A DNA stretch of 64,000 nucleotides from NCBI RefSeq assembly GCF_021648825.1, contig NZ_JAKJHS010000001.1, forward strand, positions 620,001 through 684,000, read 5' to 3'. The position numbers and the translations under genes are program-made. Position 1 is the stretch's first letter. Every line of letters begins with the position of its first letter. Of the stretch, positions 16,581 to 26,049 are shown in pieces. Under the pieces are notes generated by a model. That model saw only the letters and a program-made list of their open reading frames with translations, did no database searches and was not told the origin of the DNA. Source of the DNA: Rhizobium halophilum (GTDB lineage Bacteria > Pseudomonadota > Alphaproteobacteria > Rhizobiales > Rhizobiaceae).

Positions 16581-17546
16581 TCAGAACGGGGAGTCGGGGA
16601 AGTAGAACTGCTCGGCGTTGTCCTTGGTGACGAGCGTCGCATCAAGGATGTACTCGCCGCTCACCGGAACCTGGTCATAAAGGCCATCTGCCGTCAGCTG
16701 CATAGCGGTAGCGATCATCGCCGGCGGATAGAGCACGTCGACCGGCACCATCTTGTCGCCGTCCATGACGCGCTTGACCATGTCCTTGGAACCGGCCCCG
16801 CCGACGACATACTGGATGTCCGTGCGGCCGGCCTGTTCGATCGCTTCCAGAACGCCGACGACCATGTCATCGTCCTGAGCCCAGATCACGTCGATCTCCG
16901 GGTACTTTGTCAGGTAGTCCTGCGTCACGCGGAACGCGTCGTCGCGGTTCCAGTTGCCGTACTGACGCTCCAGGATCTCGACATTGGAGCCTTCGATGCC
17001 CTGGTCAAAGCCGTCCTGGCGCTGCTGGTCGATCGGGATCGGAAGACCGCGAATGACGGCGACCTTCGCGTCAGGCGTTGTCTTGGCGATGTACTCGCCA
17101 GCGACACGGCCGAGGGCTGGGTTGTTGCCGGCAACATACAGGTCGCGCACGCCGTTATCGTTGTTGGACGGGGCCCGGTCGACGAGGGCAACGAAGGTGC
17201 CGGCGTCCTTGACCTGCTGGATGGCGTTGACGAGCGGATCTGGGTCGGTCGGCAGGATCACCAGCGCATCGATACCCTGAACGGCAAGGTCCTGCACGGC
17301 ATTCGCCTGCGTTGCCGGATCCGGCGACGTCTTGACGATGACGTTGAGGCCCGGGTGCTCTTCCATCAGGAGCTTGGCCACGCGCTCGGCGTGGTAGACG
17401 ACGCCAGCGGTCCAGCCGTGGTCGGCTGCCGGAATCGACACGCCGATGGTGACCTTCTTCTCTTCCTGTGCCCAGCCAAGGCTGGGACCGATGGCAACCG
17501 ACGCCGCAAGTGCTGCAACGGCAAGGCCGAATGTTCTTCTACGCAT
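16581..17546 (-). CDS. Sugar ABC transporter substrate-binding protein (RbsB type)
   Basis: 321 residues with a twin-arginine-like start MRRRTFGLAVAAL and cleavage near WAQEE (about 26). The mature part is a type-I periplasmic-binding fold with KVTIGVSIPAADHGWTAG, the hinge VIWAQDDDMVVGVLEA and ligand-loop VALVDRAPSNND. It delivers a sugar to the permease and ATPase encoded upstream. GGGAGAG precedes the ATG at 17546. Ligand unknown; not close by eye to the xylose-binding XylF. Confidence 0.9.
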   Translation of the reverse strand: MRRRTFGLAVAALAASVAIGPSLGWAQEEKKVTIGVSIPAADHGWTAGVVYHAERVAKLLMEEHPGLNVIVKTSPDPATQANAVQDLAVQGIDALVILPTDPDPLVNAIQQVKDAGTFVALVDRAPSNNDNGVRDLYVAGNNPALGRVAGEYIAKTTPDAKVAVIRGLPIPIDQQRQDGFDQGIEGSNVEILERQYGNWNRDDAFRVTQDYLTKYPEIDVIWAQDDDMVVGVLEAIEQAGRTDIQYVVGGAGSKDMVKRVMDGDKMVPVDVLYPPAMIATAMQLTADGLYDQVPVSGEYILDATLVTKDNAEQFYFPDSPF

Positions 17547-17612
17547 GTTTTTCTCTCCCAAGTTCGGGTCTTGTCGTCCGCCCGGGCGCGACCCTTGACG
17601 CCCGGGCGGTTC

Positions 17613-18611
17613 TCATGACCGTCGTGACAGCGAACGCTGCACGAGCATGGCGATGATGATGATGGCACCCTGGATGGCGCCGATAAGGTATTCGCTGACG
17701 AAGTTCGACAGGATCATGATGTTGCCGACGATCTCCAGGATGAAGGCGCCGCAGAGCGTACCCCAGATGCGCCCGACGCCACCGCGCAGGGCCGTTCCGC
17801 CGACGACCACGGCCGTGATCGCCTGCAGCTCCCACAGGATGCCAGTGGTGGCCGACGTCGACCCAAGGCGCGGCACGTAGAGCAGAACGGCAATGGCAAC
17901 GCAAAGCCCTTGAACCACATAGGCGATGGTGCGCACACGCTTGACCGAGATGCCAGAATAGCGGGCGACATCCTCGTTCGAGCCGACCGCAATCAGGTGA
18001 CGGCCGTAGCGCGTGCGGTAGAGCACGAAGGCGGCGATGGCGGCGGTGACGAAGATCACGATGATCGGCACCGGGACGCCCAGGACCTCGCCGAAGTAAA
18101 CGGGGCGGTAGAGCGATTGAAGCTCGCGGTCCCGCAGCGTGATCGCACCGCCCTGCGATAGCCAGGTGGTAAGACCGCGATAGATGCCCATGGTGCCGAG
18201 CGTGGCGATGAAAGGTTCGATCTGGCCAACCGTAGTGATGAGGCCATTGAACAGGCCGCAGGCGGCGCCGATCAACACCGCCACCACCATGCCGGTGATC
18301 AGCAGCAGCAGCGGATCAGCGATTACCCCGGAATTCAGGAACAGGATCATCAGGCTGGCCACGAAAGCGACCATGGCGCCGACGGACAGATCCAGCCCGC
18401 CCGACGAAATGACATAGGTTGCCCCAAGCGCAATGATGGCGATGAAGGCGCTGCGGGTGATGACGTTGGAGAGATTGGCGACGGAGATGAAATTATCGTT
18501 GGCGAGCGCACCCAGCACAAGCAGCAGGGCGAGCGCCACGAAGGGCGCCACCGCTCTCAGGTCCCAGTCGCGCGACGTTTTTGCTTTCGTTTCGGTTGCA
18601 GCAGTGCTCAT
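17613..18611 (-). CDS. Sugar ABC transporter permease (RbsC type)
   Basis: 332 residues with about nine to ten membrane helices and the RbsC-like signature SSGGLDLSVGAMVAF (about 69-83). A second conserved stretch, GGTALRGGVGRIWGTLCGAF, lies near 270. It forms the homodimeric membrane pore of a CUT2 importer. Starts 4 bp after the ATPase stop, so the two are coupled. Confidence 0.92.
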   Translation of the reverse strand: MSTAATETKAKTSRDWDLRAVAPFVALALLLVLGALANDNFISVANLSNVITRSAFIAIIALGATYVISSGGLDLSVGAMVAFVASLMILFLNSGVIADPLLLLITGMVVAVLIGAACGLFNGLITTVGQIEPFIATLGTMGIYRGLTTWLSQGGAITLRDRELQSLYRPVYFGEVLGVPVPIIVIFVTAAIAAFVLYRTRYGRHLIAVGSNEDVARYSGISVKRVRTIAYVVQGLCVAIAVLLYVPRLGSTSATTGILWELQAITAVVVGGTALRGGVGRIWGTLCGAFILEIVGNIMILSNFVSEYLIGAIQGAIIIIAMLVQRSLSRRS

Positions 18612-18615
18612 GGCT

Positions 18616-20157
18616 TCAGGCTGCCTCCCCGGTCTTCACGCCGGTGGCAAGCACCACGATTTCGTTCTCGTTCATGTGTTCCCCCGTGACTCCGCCGACA
18701 ATCTCGCCCGACCGCATGACAAGGATGCGGTCGCAGATGCCGATCAACTCCGGCATCTCGGATGAAACGACGATGATCGAGCGCCCCTCTTCCGCCAGCC
18801 GGGCGATAAACTTATAGATCTGTTCCTTAGTGCCGATATCGATGCCGCGCGTCGGTTCGTCGATGATGACGATCGAAGGATCGAGCAACATCATCTTGGC
18901 GATCAGCAGCTTCTGCTGGTTGCCACCCGACAGCTGGCCCGCCAGAAGATCCTTGCGCCCGGTGCGGATGTCGAATTCGGTGATGGCCTCGTTGAGCGCG
19001 GCATCCTCCTTTTTGCGATCGATCTGCCCGCCGCGCAGGAACTTGCCAATCGATGCAAGCGTCAGGTTCGTCGCAAGATCCTTGAGCAGCAGCAGGCCCT
19101 TGCCCTTGCGGTCTTCGGACAGATAAGCGATCCCGGCCTTCAGGCTCGCCTGTGCATCGGCAAAGGTGACGTCACTGCCGTTGTGGCGGACGGAGCCATG
19201 GCCGCGCCTCAGCCCCACTACGCCTTCCATCAATTCAGTGCGACCGGCGCCGACAAGACCGGCAAAGCCAAGGATCTCGCCTTTGCGCAGTTCGAAGCTC
19301 GCGTTGCGTGCATAGCCGGGAACGGTGAAGTCCTTGACCTCCAGCACCGTCTCCCGGGCCTGGCCGGTGGCATGGCGGTCCGGGTAAAGCTTGGTCACGT
19401 CGCGGCCCACCATCAGGCGCGCCATGTCCGCGGGCTCCAGTTCCGCGACGTTATGGCTGGCGACAACATGCCCGTCACGCAGCACGGTGACGCGGTCGGC
19501 GATCTCCTTCACCTCCGGCAGGCGGTGGGAAATGTAGAGCACGCCGACGCCCTTGGCGCGGATATCGGTGATGACCTTGAGCAGGGCGTCCGTCTCGAAC
19601 GGCGTGAGCGAGGCGGTCGGCTCGTCGAAGATGACGATCCGGTGGGGCACGAGCAGCACGCGGGCGATCTGCACCAGCTGGCGCTGCGCGATCGAGAGGC
19701 TGCGAACCACCGTCTTGGGATCGATATCGGCGCCAAGATCGTGAAGCGCATTGGCAGCACCTTCGTTCATGGCCTTGTCGTCGACGGAGATGCCCTTCGG
19801 CAGTTCGCGACCGAGGTAGATGTTCTGCGCGACGGTGAGGTCAGGAGCGAGCAAGATCTCCTGATGAACGAGGACGATGCCGCGATGCTCCGCGTCAACG
19901 GGACCGGAAAACTGCACCGGCTGCCCATCGATACGGATTTCGCCGCGCGTGGGAGCGTGGTTGCCGGCGAGGATCTTCATCAGCGTCGACTTGCCAGCGC
20001 CGTTCTCGCCAATGATGGCATGCACCTCGCCCGGCAGTACCGCCAGGCCGACATTGTGCAGGACCTCGACGGGACCAAAACTCTTCGAGAGGCCGCGGGC
20101 CTCAAGAACTGCAGCCGCCGCGTCGCCAGATGCTGTGTCGGAAGCAGTGCCAATCAT
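18616..20157 (-). CDS. Sugar ABC transporter ATP-binding protein, two ABC domains (RbsA type)
   Basis: 513 residues. The first ABC domain has Walker A GENGAGKST and a degenerate signature LSIAQRQ; the second has the degenerate Walker A GLVGAGRTE and an intact LSGGNQQK, the normal asymmetric CUT2 pattern. First gene of a five-gene operon (ATPase, permease, binding protein, TIM-barrel enzyme, oxidoreductase). Start ATG at 20157; a 40-codon extension upstream is rejected as non-family. A 17-bp element shared with the lacI promoter lies 120-140 bp upstream. Confidence 0.92.
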   Translation of the reverse strand: MIGTASDTASGDAAAAVLEARGLSKSFGPVEVLHNVGLAVLPGEVHAIIGENGAGKSTLMKILAGNHAPTRGEIRIDGQPVQFSGPVDAEHRGIVLVHQEILLAPDLTVAQNIYLGRELPKGISVDDKAMNEGAANALHDLGADIDPKTVVRSLSIAQRQLVQIARVLLVPHRIVIFDEPTASLTPFETDALLKVITDIRAKGVGVLYISHRLPEVKEIADRVTVLRDGHVVASHNVAELEPADMARLMVGRDVTKLYPDRHATGQARETVLEVKDFTVPGYARNASFELRKGEILGFAGLVGAGRTELMEGVVGLRRGHGSVRHNGSDVTFADAQASLKAGIAYLSEDRKGKGLLLLKDLATNLTLASIGKFLRGGQIDRKKEDAALNEAITEFDIRTGRKDLLAGQLSGGNQQKLLIAKMMLLDPSIVIIDEPTRGIDIGTKEQIYKFIARLAEEGRSIIVVSSEMPELIGICDRILVMRSGEIVGGVTGEHMNENEIVVLATGVKTGEAA

Positions 20158-20278
20158 CGACAACCACCTGTCGCCGAATCCAATGAAGCCGTTGAAGCCA
20201 TGCCTGCGCCAAGGACGCAGGTCTCCTTTACCTGTGATCGATGCACCTGAACTTCCTCCCGATTTCAGGCTAAACAAG

Positions 20279-20295
20279 TTTCTGAGGTACGTAAA
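20279..20295. promoter_or_regulatory. Putative LacI-family operator, copy 1
   Basis: TTTCTGAGGTACGTAAA matches 16 of 17 bases at 24360-24376, upstream of the lacI-family gene. The TACGTA core with central CG is typical of LacI operators. Position upstream of the ABC operon suggests co-regulation. The rest of the 331-bp gap (20158-20488) shows no gene. Confidence 0.6.
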
Positions 20296-20488
20296 GCAGC
20301 TTGCGTAGCGAAAAAGACCTCTTTGCAGTGGCCAGGCATCATTGCTGCTCAGGTTCTAGGAGCTAAACTCCTTGATCCTTTGCGGACGGCTGGTAGCACC
20401 GGAGGCAAGCCGACGGCTCGGCATAGCTCGACGATGGAAATCAAAACCAGGGCGCCTCTGCACCCCGGTTCCGGTCTGCAAAGCAACC

Positions 20489-21799
20489 TCAGACGTAGCG
20501 GTTGACCACGTTTTCCAGGTATTCCTGGCGTCCCGAGCGGGGCTCCGGATTGATGTTGTCGCGCTCGACGCGGGCGGTGATGTCCTCCAGCGTGTATTCG
20601 CCACGCAGCATCTTCTGCGCCTCGGCGCTGTCCCAGCCGGCATAACGTTCCGCAAGCGGCTTCGAAAGAGCCCCGTCCTCTATCATCTTCGCCGCAGCCT
20701 TCAGGCCACGGGCGCAGCAATCCATGCCGCCGATGTGGCCGTGCAGCAGGTCTTCCGGATCGAGCGACTGGCGGCGCAGCTTGGCGTCAAAGTTGGTGCC
20801 GCCCGTCGTGAAGCCACCGTTCTGCAGCACCTGGTAGTAGGCCAGCGCCATTTCCGGCACATTGTTGGGGAACTGGTCGGTATCCCAGCCGGACTGGTAA
20901 TCGTTGCGGTTCATGTCGATGGAGCCAAGGATGCCGAGCGCACCGGCAAGCGCCAATTCGTGCTCGAACGTGTGTCCGGCCAGGATCGCGTGGCCCTGCT
21001 CGATGTTCATCTTCACCTCGTTCTCGAGGCCGTACTTCTTCAGGAAGCCGTAGACCGTGCCGACATCATAGTCGTACTGGTGCTTCGTCGGCTCCTGCGG
21101 CTTCGGCTCCACCAGAATCGTGCCCTTGAAGCCGATCTTGTGCTTGTACTCGACGACCATGGTGAGCATGCGCGCCATCTGGTCGAGTTCGCGCGAGAGG
21201 TCGGTATTCAGCAGGGTCTCGTAGCCCTCGCGACCGCCCCAAAGAACGTAGTTTTCCCCGCCGAGCTTCATGGTTGCGTCCATGCAGGTCTTGATGGTGG
21301 CGGCCGAAAACGCAAACACGTCCGGATCGGGATTGGTCGATGCACCGGACATGAAGCGGCGGTGCGAGAACAGGTTCGCCGTGCCCCACAGCAGCTTGAC
21401 GCCCGTCTCCTGCTGCTTCTGCGCAAAATAATCGACGATCTCGTTCAGGTTCTTCGTGTTCTCGGCGAAGGAATTTCCCTCAGGCCGCACGTCCGCGTCA
21501 TGAAAGCAATAGTAGGGCGCGCCGATCAAGCTGAACATCTCGAAGGCCACATCCGCCTTGAGCTTGGCCTTACCCATGTCGTCCCCGTACCAGGGCCGGT
21601 CGAAGGTGCGTCCACCGAAGGGATCGCCGCCCTCCCAGGCAAATGTGTGCCAATAGGCGATTGCAAACCGCAGATGGTCCTCCATACGCTTCCCGGCCAC
21701 GATTTCATCCGGGTTGTAGTAGCGGAAGGCGAGCGGATTGGTGCTCTCCGGCCCTTCGTACTTGATCTTCTGGATGTCTCCGAAAAAGCCTGTGCTCAT
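20489..21799 (-). CDS. xylA: Xylose isomerase
   Basis: 436 residues, class II length. Interconverts D-xylose and D-xylulose. Active-site segments are present: [10 protein letters not shown] (catalytic His and Asp), [24 protein letters not shown] and SIDMNRND with the metal ligands. CCAGGAGGAACC supplies an excellent ribosome site for the ATG at 21799. Follows xylB by 31 bp in a lacI-xylB-xylA operon. Confidence 0.97.
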   Translation of the reverse strand: MSTGFFGDIQKIKYEGPESTNPLAFRYYNPDEIVAGKRMEDHLRFAIAYWHTFAWEGGDPFGGRTFDRPWYGDDMGKAKLKADVAFEMFSLIGAPYYCFHDADVRPEGNSFAENTKNLNEIVDYFAQKQQETGVKLLWGTANLFSHRRFMSGASTNPDPDVFAFSAATIKTCMDATMKLGGENYVLWGGREGYETLLNTDLSRELDQMARMLTMVVEYKHKIGFKGTILVEPKPQEPTKHQYDYDVGTVYGFLKKYGLENEVKMNIEQGHAILAGHTFEHELALAGALGILGSIDMNRNDYQSGWDTDQFPNNVPEMALAYYQVLQNGGFTTGGTNFDAKLRRQSLDPEDLLHGHIGGMDCCARGLKAAAKMIEDGALSKPLAERYAGWDSAEAQKMLRGEYTLEDITARVERDNINPEPRSGRQEYLENVVNRYV

Positions 21800-21830
21800 T
21801 GTGGTTCCTCCTGGAATGACGGATCTGATC

Positions 21831-23285
21831 TTAGTAGTTGATGGATTGAATTGCCGGGTAGGCTGCTCGGTAGCGGCCATAGGCAGTTTCGTAAGCCTGT
21901 GAGAGGGATGATACCGGTTCTATCGTCGCCTCCGTTTCAGGTGCCGTACATACGGAAACGGGATCCGCGCCGGTGGCGGCAATCAGCCCCAACCGCGCCG
22001 CACCGAAGGCCGCCCCAAAATCGCCATCAGCCGGAATATCCACAGGAACCCCAAGCGCCGTGGCTATGGAGGCAAGCCAATAACGCGAGCGCGAGCCGCC
22101 GCCGATGGCGGTGACGCGGGAGATCGAGGTGCCGGCGGATCTGAGAGCCTCCAGATTGTCGCGGATGGCGAAGGTGACGCCCTCCATCACCGCCTGCGTC
22201 AGTACAGCCCGGCTCGACTCGTGGCCGAGGCCGATAAAGGCGCCGCGGATCTGCGCGTCATTGTGCGGTGTCCGCTCGCCGGAAAGGTAGGGAAGGAAGG
22301 TGACGCCGGTTGGCGCCTTCAACTCCTCGCCGAGTTCGCCGGTCAGTTCGGCAGCGGATTTGCCGGTGACATGTGCATGCCAGTTCAGCGCATCGGTCGC
22401 CGACAGGATGACGCCCATCTGGTGCCAGGTGTTCGGCAGCGCATGGCAGAAGGCATGCACGGCGCTTTCCGGCTTCGGCAGATAGGAACCATTGGCGGCA
22501 AAGAGAACCCCAGAGGTGCCGAGCGAGACGAAGGCATGGCCTTCGGCGACGGTGCCCATGCCACAGGCGGAGGCTGCATTGTCGCCAGCACCGCCGGCAA
22601 CGACGACGCCGCCTCCCATGCCCCATTTGGACGACAACTCTTTGCGAAGCGCCCCGCCTTGTTCCGTGCCCTCCACGAGCGACGGCATCTGGCTCTCGGA
22701 GAGATCCGTTGCGGCCAGAAGCTCCGACGACCATTTCCGGGCTCCGGTATCAAGCCAGGAAGTACCGGCCGAGTCCGACATTTCGGAGATATGTTCGCCG
22801 GTCAGCCACAGACGCAGATAATCTTTTGGCAGCAGCACCTTGGCCACCTTGGCGAAGATCTCCGGTTCGTTGTTCTTGACCCAGACGAGCTTGGGGGCGG
22901 TGAAACCGGGGAAGACGATGTTGCCGGTGATGGCGCGAAAGCGCGGATCGGCATCGAGCTCTGCCGCCTCTTTGAACGAGCGGGTGTCGTTCCACAGGAT
23001 GCAGGGCCGCAGCGCCTTGTCCTCACCGTCGATGAGGGTTGCTCCGTGCATGTGGCCCGACAGCCCGATGCCCTTTACCGCCGCCATCTCCGTTGGAAAC
23101 CTCTGGCCGAGCGTCCCCACGGCCTCTTCCGTCGCCCTGATCCAGTGCGCCGGATCCTGCTCCGACCAGCCCGGACGGGAACGCGAGACATCGAGGGCAC
23201 CGCTGGCCGAACCGATGATCTGCTGATCGCCGTCGATTAGCATGGCCTTCACGCCTGAGGTTCCGAGGTCGAGACCGAGATACAT
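21831..23285 (-). CDS. xylB: Xylulokinase
   Basis: 484 residues, FGGY family. The N-terminal ATPase-fold start [15 protein letters not shown], the substrate loop SGHMHG (about 78-83), the catalytic-base region CILWNDTRS and the C-terminal GGGSRSRYW are typical of XylB. It phosphorylates D-xylulose to enter the pentose phosphate pathway; transaldolase is encoded further along in this window. It starts 20 bp after the lacI gene stop. Confidence 0.96.
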   Translation of the reverse strand: MYLGLDLGTSGVKAMLIDGDQQIIGSASGALDVSRSRPGWSEQDPAHWIRATEEAVGTLGQRFPTEMAAVKGIGLSGHMHGATLIDGEDKALRPCILWNDTRSFKEAAELDADPRFRAITGNIVFPGFTAPKLVWVKNNEPEIFAKVAKVLLPKDYLRLWLTGEHISEMSDSAGTSWLDTGARKWSSELLAATDLSESQMPSLVEGTEQGGALRKELSSKWGMGGGVVVAGGAGDNAASACGMGTVAEGHAFVSLGTSGVLFAANGSYLPKPESAVHAFCHALPNTWHQMGVILSATDALNWHAHVTGKSAAELTGELGEELKAPTGVTFLPYLSGERTPHNDAQIRGAFIGLGHESSRAVLTQAVMEGVTFAIRDNLEALRSAGTSISRVTAIGGGSRSRYWLASIATALGVPVDIPADGDFGAAFGAARLGLIAATGADPVSVCTAPETEATIEPVSSLSQAYETAYGRYRAAYPAIQSINY

Positions 23286-23305
23286 GGTAATCCTTCCTTC
23301 CGCCC

Positions 23306-24331
23306 TCAGGGCAGGTTGTCCTTCAAGAAGATATCGATACGGATACGCTCTTGGGCGGCCAGCACTGGCAGCCCATCCGCCTTGGCCTTCAAGACGCGGA
23401 TGGCGCTACGGACCTCGTGACCGGCATCCTGGTTGAGCACCGCGTCGATCGTACCATCGACGAGCGCCTCACGCGTAGAAGTAGTCAATTCATGGGCGAT
23501 CACGACCGGCCTTGTCTCCGCTGCCAAATCGCGTAGTGCACGGATGAGACCGCGGTTGCCGGCGCCGAGACTATAGATGCCGTTCAATCCGACATGACGG
23601 CGTAACGCCTCCCGTACCATCGCTTCCGCGACGCCCGCGTCGTCACGCGCTTCCATCACCGGCAGGATCGCCACCTGCGGAAAATCCTCCGACAGCACCG
23701 ACAAAAACCCCTCGAGGCGCTCTCGGTGGTCGCGCACCATCATCGACCCTGCCAGCACCCCCACCCGATCGTCCACCTTGCTGAGGAAGCGGCCCATGAG
23801 GTTTCCTGCCGTACGACCGGCGGCGATATTGTCGATACCAGCATAGTGATGGCGGCTAGAAGCGCCCAGGTCGGAAACAAGTGTCACGATGGCGATGCCA
23901 GCATCGGCAAGCCGTTCCACGCACGCGCGCACACGCGGCTCGTCTATGGCCACGAGCGCAACGCCATCCGGCTTATCCGCCATTACGGCCTCAAGCGCCG
24001 CTACCAGCGCGCCGGCGTCAAAGGCAGGAACTTCAATGATGTCCATGTGGGTTCGCTCAGCCGCCGAACGACCGATCGCCGCCTCCACCTCGCGCTTCAA
24101 GCCGATCATGAAGGAATTGTCGTTTACCGGAAGAACGAAAGAAAACCTGTAGGTACGCCCCTTGGCCAGATTGGCCGCGGCAAGATCGCGGACGTAGCCG
24201 AGGGAAGCGATGGCCTCCTCGACCTTCTGGCGCGTAATCCCACGCACACCCGCCCGACCGTTCAGCACGCGGTCCACCGTCGCGAGACTGACGCCCGCGT
24301 GACGCGCGATGTCGTGAACCGTCGGCTTCAT
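23306..24331 (-). CDS. LacI-family regulator of the xylBA region
   Basis: 341 residues: helix-turn-helix and hinge (TVHDIARHAGVSLATVDRVLNGRAGVRGITRQKVEEAIASLGY, discussed as residues 4-46) and a periplasmic-binding-like effector domain (about 62-340). The DRVLNGR recognition helix variant, in place of SRVLN, is typical of a rhizobial sugar-regulator subgroup. It heads the lacI-xylB-xylA operon. A 17-bp element just upstream of its start recurs at 20279-20295 before the ABC operon, suggesting autoregulation and control of both units. Effector unknown; xylose or a derivative is likely. Confidence 0.92.
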   Translation of the reverse strand: MKPTVHDIARHAGVSLATVDRVLNGRAGVRGITRQKVEEAIASLGYVRDLAAANLAKGRTYRFSFVLPVNDNSFMIGLKREVEAAIGRSAAERTHMDIIEVPAFDAGALVAALEAVMADKPDGVALVAIDEPRVRACVERLADAGIAIVTLVSDLGASSRHHYAGIDNIAAGRTAGNLMGRFLSKVDDRVGVLAGSMMVRDHRERLEGFLSVLSEDFPQVAILPVMEARDDAGVAEAMVREALRRHVGLNGIYSLGAGNRGLIRALRDLAAETRPVVIAHELTTSTREALVDGTIDAVLNQDAGHEVRSAIRVLKAKADGLPVLAAQERIRIDIFLKDNLP

Positions 24332-24359
24332 GAATCCTCCCCGGTTCGTGGTAGCGGAA

Positions 24360-24376
24360 TTTTTGAGGTACGTAAA
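24360..24376. promoter_or_regulatory. Putative LacI-family operator, copy 2
   Basis: TTTTTGAGGTACGTAAA lies 29-45 bp upstream of the lacI-family start codon and matches 20279-20295 at 16 of 17 positions. Autorepression is the simplest reading. Confidence 0.6.
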
Positions 24377-24407
24377 TCAAAAATAGTGATTGGTGGATAG
24401 GGGAGGT

Positions 24408-24425
24408 CTGCCGCGGCGGCGGCAG
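24408..24425 (-). terminator. Hairpin after the efflux operon
   Basis: CTGCCGC and GCGGCAG pair (seven bp, four-base loop) 25 bp past the stop of the emrB-like gene. No U-run follows, and the GC-rich setting makes chance possible. Confidence 0.35.
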
Positions 24426-24449
24426 CCACTTCGGAGCGTGGTTCTGGAC

Positions 24450-26024
24450 TTAGTGCCCGCCACCTGCACCTGCTTGCGCCGCAGGTTTTGCGATCAGCAG
24501 GACCAGCAGGATCAGGCTTGCGAAAAGCGCAGTCAGCGCCATGAACACATCGATGAAGGACAGGAGCCAAGACTGCTGGGTGACGATCCCCGACAGTTTC
24601 TGCAGCGCAACCGCGCTGCCATCCAACCCGAATCTTTCAAAGTTCGCTCCGACGCTGTCCAGCCAGTTCAACGCAGCGGGATTTGCGTAGCTCAACTGTT
24701 CCGAAAGCCGTGCGTAATGCTCGTCGGATCGTTGGGTCAGCATGGTGTTGATGATGGCCAATCCCACGGCACCGCCAAGATTTCGGGTGAGATTGAAGAG
24801 CCCCGAGGCATTGCGTATCCGCGCGGGCGGCAGAGTGCCGAGCGCGATGTTGTTGATCGGCACCATGCACAGCATCATCGAGCAGCCGCGGAGGACCTGC
24901 GGGATCAGCAACTCGTAGAAGTCCCAATCGCCCGTCAGCCCCGTCATCAGGTAGGTGCCCAAGGCAAAGCCAAAGAACCCGACCGCCATCATCAGCCGCG
25001 GGTCGAGGCGGTTGGAAAGCATGCCAGCGACGGGCGCGGTCAAGAACATGGCAAGGCCGGAGACGAACATCGTCTCGCCGATCATCAGCGAATCATAGCC
25101 ACGGATGCGCCCCAGGTAGAGCGGATACAAATAGGTCAGGCCGTAGAGCCCTATGCCCATGACAAAGGAGAACAGCGAGCCGAAGGCGAAGTTGCGGTTG
25201 GCGAATGCCCGCAAATCGACAACAGGGAAGTCGACCCGGAAGGCACGCCAGAAGAAGACGACGGCCCCGCCAATCATAACAAGCGAACCCATGAGGATAT
25301 GCTCGTCGTTGAACCAGTCCTTGTTGTTGCCTTCTTCAAGAACGTATTCGAGTGATCCCAGAAACAGCCCCATGGAAAGAAGTCCCCACCAGTCGAACTT
25401 CTTCCACAGGCTCATCTCCGGCTCGTCGAAATCAATCATGCTCCAGGCAACAGCCGTGACGAGGATCCCTGGAACGATGTTGACAAGGAAGAGCCAGTGC
25501 CAGGAGAAGGCGTGACTGAGGTAGCCGCCGACGGTCGGACCAATCGTCGGCGCCAGCGTCGCAACAAGTCCTATGATTGGCGAAACCACAGCACGCTTGG
25601 AGGGCGGGAAGATGGTGAAGGCCGCGGCGAAGACGGAAGGGATCATGCCGCCGCCGATGAAGCCCTGGATCGCCCTGTAGACGATCATCTGCTCGATATT
25701 GGTGGCGGTGGCGCAGAGCGCGCTCGCGATGGTGAAGCCCGCCGCGCAGATGCTGAACAGGACGCGCGTCGACAGGATCCGCGCGAGCGTGCCAGAAAGC
25801 GGGATCATGATCACCTCGGCAATCAGATACGATGTCTGAACCCACGCGACCTCATCCGACCCGGCCCCGAGGCCCGCCTGGATTTCGGCCAGCGAAGCGG
25901 ATACGATCTGGATGTCGAGGATCGACATGAACATGCCGAAGACCATCGCAAAGAATGCGACGAGTTTGCGCTTATCCATGGGTTGATCGGCGGGAAGCGT
26001 TCCCGCGACGGCCGCTGTCGCCAT
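24450..26024 (-). CDS. DHA2-family MFS multidrug exporter (EmrB type)
   Basis: 524 residues, 14 predicted membrane helices, with the DHA2 signature LDIQIVSASLAEIQ in helix 1 and IGPTVGGYLSHAFSWHWLFLVN (motif C region) at about 161-182. It exports drugs or hydrophobic compounds by proton antiport, with the HlyD-type partner encoded 26 bp upstream and an outer-membrane channel. Downstream of a TetR-controlled promoter. Ends in GAGGGH. Confidence 0.92.
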   Translation of the reverse strand: MATAAVAGTLPADQPMDKRKLVAFFAMVFGMFMSILDIQIVSASLAEIQAGLGAGSDEVAWVQTSYLIAEVIMIPLSGTLARILSTRVLFSICAAGFTIASALCATATNIEQMIVYRAIQGFIGGGMIPSVFAAAFTIFPPSKRAVVSPIIGLVATLAPTIGPTVGGYLSHAFSWHWLFLVNIVPGILVTAVAWSMIDFDEPEMSLWKKFDWWGLLSMGLFLGSLEYVLEEGNNKDWFNDEHILMGSLVMIGGAVVFFWRAFRVDFPVVDLRAFANRNFAFGSLFSFVMGIGLYGLTYLYPLYLGRIRGYDSLMIGETMFVSGLAMFLTAPVAGMLSNRLDPRLMMAVGFFGFALGTYLMTGLTGDWDFYELLIPQVLRGCSMMLCMVPINNIALGTLPPARIRNASGLFNLTRNLGGAVGLAIINTMLTQRSDEHYARLSEQLSYANPAALNWLDSVGANFERFGLDGSAVALQKLSGIVTQQSWLLSFIDVFMALTALFASLILLVLLIAKPAAQAGAGGGH

Positions 26025-26049
26025 GGCCGCTCTCCTTGAAAGGTCGTCG

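Noticed and set aside
14456-16630. 724-codon open frame opposite the oxidoreductase and TIM-barrel genes
   Set aside because: Antisense to two recognised enzymes with complete active sites; composition is typical of a shadow frame.
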